Source of the DNA: Synechococcus sp. CO36386bin_37
GTDB taxonomy: Bacteria; Cyanobacteriota; Cyanobacteriia; PCC-6307; Cyanobiaceae
DNA length: 9,888 nt
Reading direction: 5' to 3'
NCBI GenBank assembly: GCA_011525445.1
Contig: WTGE01000184.1
Span: 1-9,888, forward strand
The position numbers were made by a program, and so were the translations under genes. The notes beneath the pieces were generated by a model that worked only from the letters and a program-made list of their open reading frames with translations, made no database searches and had not been told where the DNA came from. Every line of letters starts with the position of its first letter. Position 1 is the stretch's first letter. Positions 6,580 through 9,888 of this stretch are shown one piece after another.

Positions 6580-6892
6580 TCAGGGATATAATCCAGCGTT
6601 AAATATTCTCCAGCGAATAGCGTTGCCTTTCGAGAATAACATTCTATTGATGTTGTAGTTGATTTTCTCTAGGTGATCGACGATGTCGTTGTGATCTTCG
6701 TTCAGCAGCGTGAATTGACTTCTTCTTGCGTTCCAATTGACGCAACTGCTATCTGATCATGGCGAGACAATCCAGATACTTTGAATGGAGAGACGGGATC
6801 TTCATTGAACTCTCGTCCAATAAGGTCTCATCTATGTGGGCGTCAGTCTGCCATTCATGGCTGATGGAAGAAGGGTCTAAGAATTCATTCAT
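6580..6892 (-). pseudogene. uvsY: UvsY-like recombination mediator, degraded
   Basis: T4 UvsY helps load the UvsX recombinase onto gp32-coated single-stranded DNA. The N-terminal frame (ATG 6892) contains an Asp-rich start, IDETLLDESS and KIPSLHSKYLD, which match the conserved IDxxxLxxxSxKIPxLHSKY region of cyanophage UvsY as I know it. The C-terminal part, in another frame, reads DHLEKINYNINRML then NAIRWRIFNAG, like the family's C-terminal NAIEWxKF signature. Between them are an in-frame TAG (6751-6749, within MIR-stop-QLRQLE), a frameshift near 6705-6730, and an apparent loss of roughly 40 residues. Readable sense totals about 105 residues against about 140 in the family. It follows the frameshifted gene at 6896-7077 by three bases. 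Confidence 0.8.
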
Positions 6893-6895
6893 ACA

Positions 6896-7077
6896 CTACA
6901 TTTTCACGAAATCGTCAATGCTCATGGTGAGGGTGATGTCGATCAAGACATCCTCCAACTCCTCTTCAATTGCTTTGCTGTTTACTGTATTACCTTCTGC
7001 TTCTTCCCTTCATGCTTTCTGCAACATCTATCTTTGGCATCCATCAGTTTCTCTACAAGATTAATATCGACCGTCAT
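6896..7077 (-). pseudogene. Small helical gene directly upstream of uvsY relic, frameshifted
   Basis: From ATG 7077 the frame reads MTVDINLVEKLMDAKDRC then a Lys-rich end and TAA at 6984-6982. The sense appears to continue in another frame from about 6990 (VNSKAIEEELEDVLIDITL, MSIDDFVKM) to TAG 6898-6896. Joined, this is a charged protein of about 60 residues with one frameshift. Alternatively there are two mini-genes. The stop is followed by TGT and the uvsY ATG, an operon-like arrangement. Confidence 0.5.
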
Positions 7078-7127
7078 GAGGTAAACGCAAGTGGTGTTGT
7101 ATTGATCTCTTACGAAAAACCCTCGAA

Positions 7128-7367
7128 TCAGTAAAGAAGGTTCCCTTTGGGGCCGTTACTGAGCAGGCTGATTACTTCAGAAAGCAGACTTAGGTGGCAG
7201 TTGTAGACCATTACCTCACGACAAAGAGTCTCATGGCAATAGTCAGGTGAGCTCATCTTGCTGACGCTGTCGGCCATCCCTCTCAGCCGGTCCAAGCAAT
7301 CCAGGGAATTGATCTCGTCCTCAAACTCATTCAGGATCACAATCCTTTCGGGGTCTGATGGAGCCAA
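7128..7367 (-). CDS. Small acidic helical protein, unknown function
   Basis: This 79-residue frame has acidic N-terminal helices (RIVILNEFEDEINSLDCLDR) and a Cys-bearing middle (PDYCHETLCREV), ending in a Leu-rich helix and a short basic tail. There are no membrane or signal segments. The start is a TTG at 7367 with AAGAAG a few bases upstream. The frame stays open and sensible further upstream to about 7412 but has no start codon there, so the true 5' end is unclear and the gene may be truncated. It precedes the frameshifted gene and uvsY relic on the same strand. Confidence 0.6.
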   Translation of the reverse strand: MAPSDPERIVILNEFEDEINSLDCLDRLRGMADSVSKMSSPDYCHETLCREVMVYNCHLSLLSEVISLLSNGPKGNLLY

Positions 7368-7426
7368 GATATTCTTCTTGTTCTTATACGGAGGGTCTGA
7401 ATCTGATTCACACTAACGGAGAAATG

Positions 7427-7513
7427 ATGAATTCTGGCCCTTATCGCGCCAGGCGTAAAGGATGTAAGAATGATTATTCACTTGAAATTCAATATGACTA
7501 CCAATCTAATTAA
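7427..7513 (+). CDS. 28-residue basic micro-ORF with good ribosome binding site
   Basis: ATG ATG is preceded by GGAG (7418-7421), five bases before the second ATG. This is the clearest Shine-Dalgarno site I found in the window. The product begins NSGPYRARRKGCKNDYS, basic then acidic/aromatic (LEIQYDY), and ends at TAA 7511-7513. It lies divergent from the 79-residue gene and convergent with the 92-residue membrane gene. It may be a phage-type small protein or a chance ORF. Confidence 0.4.
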   Translation: MNSGPYRARRKGCKNDYSLEIQYDYQSN

Positions 7514-7554
7514 AACCCTTTACCCCAAAGTCCCTTAAATAGATACGATCATCC

Positions 7555-7833
7555 CTATTGTTCCCATGTCCGCCGAGACCAACCGTTGCGTCTTCTACTT
7601 GCGCCGACTCTAAATGCCAAGTATGTGTGAAGTACGATCGTCGTTATTAGACCACCGACATACCACCAAAAACCTATGTCATCGCATATGAGGCTGCTAC
7701 ACGACCAATTTATTACCATCCCTCCGAAATAGAGAATGGCAAGACTGAACAGCTGAGAGACGACAACAACTATAAGTTTGACGGAGGTTATAAATTTCAT
7801 GGATCGCTTGGTATCTGAGGTTGATTTCATCAT
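7555..7833 (-). CDS. Two-helix membrane protein, coupled to upstream gene
   Basis: The 92-residue product has two hydrophobic segments (about residues 14-41 and 53-74), a short Cys-containing loop (WSCSSLICDD) between them, and a strongly basic C-terminal tail (RVGASRRRNGWSRR). By the positive-inside rule the tail is cytoplasmic. I chose ATG 7833 because it overlaps the TGA of the upstream 155-residue gene as ATGA, the classic sign of translational coupling. An ATG at 7848 in the same frame would add five residues. The pair probably forms a two-component membrane complex. The family is not recognised. Confidence 0.65.
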   Translation of the reverse strand: MMKSTSDTKRSMKFITSVKLIVVVVSQLFSLAILYFGGMVINWSCSSLICDDIGFWWYVGGLITTIVLHTYLAFRVGASRRRNGWSRRTWEQ

Positions 7834-8297
7834 GGATTCAATGCACACTTTTCCAAATACTCTTCAAAGGTACCAACTGCTGATGGGCAACCTGGAGCTC
7901 CTTCTTCCACCATGTATGTTGCAAGCCATATTGAATCCTTGGAGCAATCGAGAACATCCATCAGTCCTGATAGCTTTTGATTTAGCTGCTCATAATATTT
8001 GAGTAGTTTCTCCTGTCTATTAGCACGCCTCCCTCTGACCCCGCCTTCGCTCAAACCTGTTATGACAGATAATGCGATTGCACTTAGTATGAAATTCAGA
8101 ATGGAATACAATATCTTCTGTGCCCTTGTTTGTTCCTCCTGTTCTGGATCAGGAATTGGTGGCACGTAATCTTCGACATACCGAGCCAAATCTCGAATCT
8201 CCTTGAAAGTATCTCCATAAGGGTGGTTCTCCAACATCTTGTTCACATAGGGGTGAAGGTAAGTCATTCTTGCCGTGTCAGTAAAAAATGAGAGCAC
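7830..8297 (-). CDS. Membrane-anchored protein with one central helix
   Basis: The 155-residue product has a soluble N-terminal part (about 1-55) with an acidic Pro-rich turn (PPIPDPEQEEQ), one hydrophobic helix (about 62-82) ended by GLSEGGVRGRRANR, then a long helical C-terminal part (KLLKYYEQLNQKLSGLMDVL). It has four Cys-poor acidic segments in all and ends EYLEKCALNP. The start is GTG 8297 or ATG 8267; neither has a good ribosome site. Its TGA overlaps the start of the 92-residue membrane gene, so the two are cotranslated. No known family comes to mind. One membrane helix with flanking coiled-coil-like parts would suit a scaffold or effector subunit. Confidence 0.65.
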   Translation of the reverse strand: MLSFFTDTARMTYLHPYVNKMLENHPYGDTFKEIRDLARYVEDYVPPIPDPEQEEQTRAQKILYSILNFILSAIALSVITGLSEGGVRGRRANRQEKLLKYYEQLNQKLSGLMDVLDCSKDSIWLATYMVEEGAPGCPSAVGTFEEYLEKCALNP

Positions 8298-8344
8298 CTT
8301 TCAAACCCTTTCTAGCGCAGTCCTGAGGTATCAGCCATCAGCTC

Positions 8345-8449
8345 CTATAACCATGTCAACTCTCGAGTGCATCTGGTTGCTTCCCGCTTATCTGTTGATT
8401 GCACATCGCTGATATGTCGGTAAAATGCAATTAAAAAATCTTTGTTCAT
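8345..8449 (-). CDS. Possible 34-residue micro-ORF
   Basis: ATG 8449 opens a frame (MNKDFLIAFYRHISDVQSTD, then basic) ending at TAG 8347-8345, just upstream of the 155-residue gene on the same strand. Its start codon shares CATG with the oppositely directed 45-residue gene, so probably only one of the two is real. I favour the plus-strand gene. Confidence 0.25.
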   Translation of the reverse strand: MNKDFLIAFYRHISDVQSTDKREATRCTRELTWL

Positions 8450-8585
8450 GACTTATTTCAAGCAACTCGTCGTTTTTGTAGCAATCCTTCTGGCTCTTAA
8501 CTTCTTTCTTGACCTGCATATCTCGATCATTGGTAGCGTCATTCTATCTGTTGTAATTTCCTTTGCGATGAATCGAATAAGATGA
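8448..8585 (+). CDS. 45-residue two-helix membrane protein
   Basis: This ATG frame encodes 45 residues: MTYFKQ, a hydrophobic helix (about 6-21), a short turn (DLH), a second helix (about 24-41) and a basic end (MNRIR). It is almost entirely membrane-embedded, with both ends probably cytoplasmic. Its TGA overlaps the ATG of the next gene as ATGA, strong support for reality and for coupled translation. Size and topology would suit a holin-like or toxin-like peptide or a small complex subunit, but nothing selects among these. Confidence 0.6.
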   Translation: MTYFKQLVVFVAILLALNFFLDLHISIIGSVILSVVISFAMNRIR

Positions 8586-8869
8586 AATCACTTACAGGAC
8601 CAATCATTCTTTTGTTAGTTGCTGCTTGTGTTTATTTGGCAAGCTTAAATGCCAAGAAGGCTCCTGTTAACAAAGACTGGGTCAAGATCAGAGCATGCAT
8701 AGCAGAATCAGCGAAGATACTGAACGACGAAGCAATGAGGACATACCGGCTTATTGATTGGGATAATGTCACTCCTGAACAAATAGATAACCGTTCAAAG
8801 TTATTATCCCGACTTAATGTCGAAAAGATTGATAGAGACTCTGGATGTAGAGAAAAGTATTCTTTCTAA
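8582..8869 (+). CDS. Membrane-anchored or lipoprotein-like protein, coupled pair
   Basis: The 95-residue product starts with a hydrophobic segment (about residues 7-22) containing VAAC (Cys16), which matches a lipobox. The hydrophobic run continues past the Cys, so a simple membrane anchor is equally possible. The remaining part (KDWVKIRACIAESAKILNDE ... DSGCREKYSF) is helical, charged and likely outside the cytoplasm, with two further Cys (about 39 and 89). It is translationally coupled to the 45-residue membrane protein through ATGA. Together they resemble in layout small two-gene membrane modules such as phage lysis accessories, though this is only an analogy. Confidence 0.7.
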   Translation: MKSLTGPIILLLVAACVYLASLNAKKAPVNKDWVKIRACIAESAKILNDEAMRTYRLIDWDNVTPEQIDNRSKLLSRLNVEKIDRDSGCREKYSF

Positions 8870-8959
8870 AGTTATTCTCAGCCATCTGACCCTTAAGTCC
8901 GCAGAATCGCATCTAATAGCCCTTGCATTGCTGATAACTCTTTACTTATAGACCCTTAA

Positions 8960-9076
8960 TCAATCGTCAACCCATTCATCTGTAAAAGGATAATTACCAG
9001 TAGAAAACTACACAATCATAATCCAAGTATTTTTGTTCTCTTTCTCATAACACTGAAAGCACTGAAAGGATTTCAT
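8960..9076 (-). pseudogene. CxxC micro-ORF with an in-frame TAG
   Basis: ATG 9076 opens a 22-residue frame (MKSFQCFQCYEKENKNTW...) ended by TAG at 9010-9008. The same frame then continues with sensible sequence (FSTGNYPFTDEWVDD) to TGA at 8962-8960. The CFQC pair and acidic aromatic tail look like a small zinc-binding protein interrupted by one stop, but at 39 codons chance is possible. Apart from this, 8870-9143 contains only a GAGAGG/CCTCTC hairpin (near 9107-9127) and a duplicated CACTGAAAG. Confidence 0.3.
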
Positions 9077-9143
9077 ACAATCTCTTCTGTGAGGCCTATC
9101 CAATACAGAGAGGCCTGTCAAACCTCTCTCATAAACCCAACAA

Positions 9144-9329
9144 ATGCAAAACTCACTAATATCATCTCGAGGGACTCAGCAGGCACTGATGCACCGATCC
9201 AGATGTCTGCCTTGCGTCTTTGTTGAAACCGAACAAAGGATTGTTCCATATTCTGTGATTGTTGTTATGGATATTTATAAAAACGATCTTGTATCAGTGG
9301 TGCATTCAGTTCAAGGGTTTACAAAATAA
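9144..9329 (+). CDS. Possible small protein, unknown
   Basis: A 61-residue ATG frame has a CLPC pair and beta-like alternating hydrophobics (RIVPYSVIVVMDIYKNDLVS). The first 16 residues look less convincing, and ATG 9189 (RSRCLPCVF) is an alternative start. A competing minus-strand frame from ATG 9249 to TGA 9118 (43 residues, MEQSFVRFQQRRKADIWIGA) overlaps it. The sequence alone does not decide between them. Confidence 0.3.
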   Translation: MQNSLISSRGTQQALMHRSRCLPCVFVETEQRIVPYSVIVVMDIYKNDLVSVVHSVQGFTK

Positions 9330-9391
9330 ACGCAAATGGTCAAAGAAAGGCTAAGCACCACGTGATAGTGTTCAACTAAGTGTCTGATTAA

Positions 9392-9580
9392 ATGTCTTCA
9401 AGACCAGTAGCCTTAGCTTTCCATAAAGTGTCGAGTCTGTTCAGAAAGGTTATATACAGAATCACAGACTTGTGTTCCGCATATAGTAGGTCTTACCTAA
9501 ATATTGGAATGATTATCTTGTTCGTCTTAAACATAAACATCCCTCTCTTACTGGTGACCTCTTCACTTCGCGAGATTTAA
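9392..9580 (+). CDS. Possible small membrane protein
   Basis: A 62-residue ATG frame is basic in its first half (FRKVIYRI) with one hydrophobic segment near residues 38-57 (NIGMIILFVLNINIPLLLV). Its end overlaps the minus-strand gene at 9513-9743 by 68 bases, which counts somewhat against it. There is no clear ribosome site. Confidence 0.3.
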   Translation: MSSRPVALAFHKVSSLFRKVIYRITDLCSAYSRSYLNIGMIILFVLNINIPLLLVTSSLREI

Positions 9581-9743
9581 AAACCATGAATGGAATGGCC
9601 TTCACTTCATCGCCGCGATCCAGTCGGTAGACATTTGCCTCTTCGTCACTTAGTGCTTCTGCAACTAATCCATCCACAATTCCTTGTAGATGTGGTGCTA
9701 GGTCACTTGATACCTGTTTAAAAACTAACCAAGCAATGTACAT
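9513..9743 (-). CDS. Small soluble protein, unknown function
   Basis: A 76-residue ATG frame reads as a compact alpha/beta protein: MYIAWLVFKQVSSDL, an acidic helix (VAEALSDEEANVYRLD) and a strand-like AIPFMVFKSREV before a basic Cys-containing end (GCLCLRRTR). The layout (an opening strand, a helix rich in Glu/Asp, a later strand) suggests a small single-domain protein. It overlaps the 38-residue gene upstream by 19 bases, so the two may be coupled. Alternatively the two are halves of one frameshifted gene. The family is not recognised. Confidence 0.5.
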   Translation of the reverse strand: MYIAWLVFKQVSSDLAPHLQGIVDGLVAEALSDEEANVYRLDRGDEVKAIPFMVFKSREVKRSPVREGCLCLRRTR

Positions 9744-9841
9744 TCCTCAATCGCGATATTCCTTGCTGCCAGCTGCTTGCCAGTGATTTTATCCAACTTA
9801 TTCTTGTCAGCATCGTAATTCGTGAACACATTCCCTCCCAT
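9725..9841 (-). CDS. 38-residue small protein, unknown
   Basis: ATG 9841 opens a frame of 38 residues (MGGNVFTNYDADKNKLDKIT, then GKQLAARNIAIEECTLLG) ending at TAG 9727-9725. It is hydrophilic and helical with an acidic DADKNKLD turn. It overlaps the start of the 76-residue gene by 19 bases on the same strand. Confidence 0.4.
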   Translation of the reverse strand: MGGNVFTNYDADKNKLDKITGKQLAARNIAIEECTLLG

Positions 9842-9888
9842 AATTATTTCACTAATTGATTAATAAGTCAATCTATTGTTGGCATATT

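Noticed and set aside
6759..7064. Plus-strand 101-residue ORF
   Set aside because: It is the antisense of the uvsY relic and its upstream neighbour; Ser/Met-rich composition without a ribosome site.
7778..8002. Plus-strand 74-residue ORF
   Set aside because: Lies opposite the coupled membrane-protein pair and has no independent support.
9051..9069. Duplicated CACTGAAAG as a possible repeat array
   Set aside because: Only two adjacent nine-base copies with no spacers; not a CRISPR or an attachment site.

Overview
The window looks like a gene-poor, decaying accessory stretch of a bacterial chromosome, most likely a marine picocyanobacterium (low-light Prochlorococcus or marine Synechococcus type). 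This rests on three things: mostly short orphan proteins with weak or absent Shine-Dalgarno sites, a DUF2082-type zinc-ribbon protein, and a degraded uvsY gene that reads like those of T4-like cyanophages. I see no integrase, transposase, tRNA, rRNA or CRISPR array, and no housekeeping gene. G+C was not computed and the assignment to organism is inference.

Layout. Positions 1-1000 hold the tail of a Cys-containing protein with a clear terminator, then a minus-strand zinc-ribbon gene lying directly downstream of a broken minus-strand gene (466-935). Positions 970-1860 hold a small membrane protein, a structured RNA or terminator region with a Yfr1-like motif, and a secreted small protein. Positions 1860-2980 hold a nested inverted repeat and a large minus-strand pseudogene with one frameshift and three in-frame stops. 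Positions 2987-4568 hold a tandem duplication: two EF-hand-like paralogues, each with the same 135-base upstream leader. Positions 4718-5927 hold a plus-strand Cys-rich reading frame that continues through about four frame changes and one stop. Positions 5928-8300 are a mostly minus-strand block of small genes (155 aa, 92 aa, 79 aa, a frameshifted ~60 aa gene, a uvsY pseudogene and 86 aa), with two small plus-strand genes between them. Positions 8345-9888 hold a translationally coupled pair of membrane proteins (45 aa and 95 aa) and several tiny, mostly uncertain ORFs.

How it fits together. The strongest interpretable signal is the uvsY relic (a recombination mediator of T4-type phages) in a region where several other larger frames are interrupted. 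The simplest reading is a degrading block of T4-like cyanophage or mixed phage/host DNA in a host genome. That is unusual because such phages are regarded as lytic. Intact genes interspersed with it are mainly small membrane, secreted or metal-binding proteins of unknown role. Many of these (45 aa, 55 aa, 38 aa, 28 aa) are too short for default gene callers.
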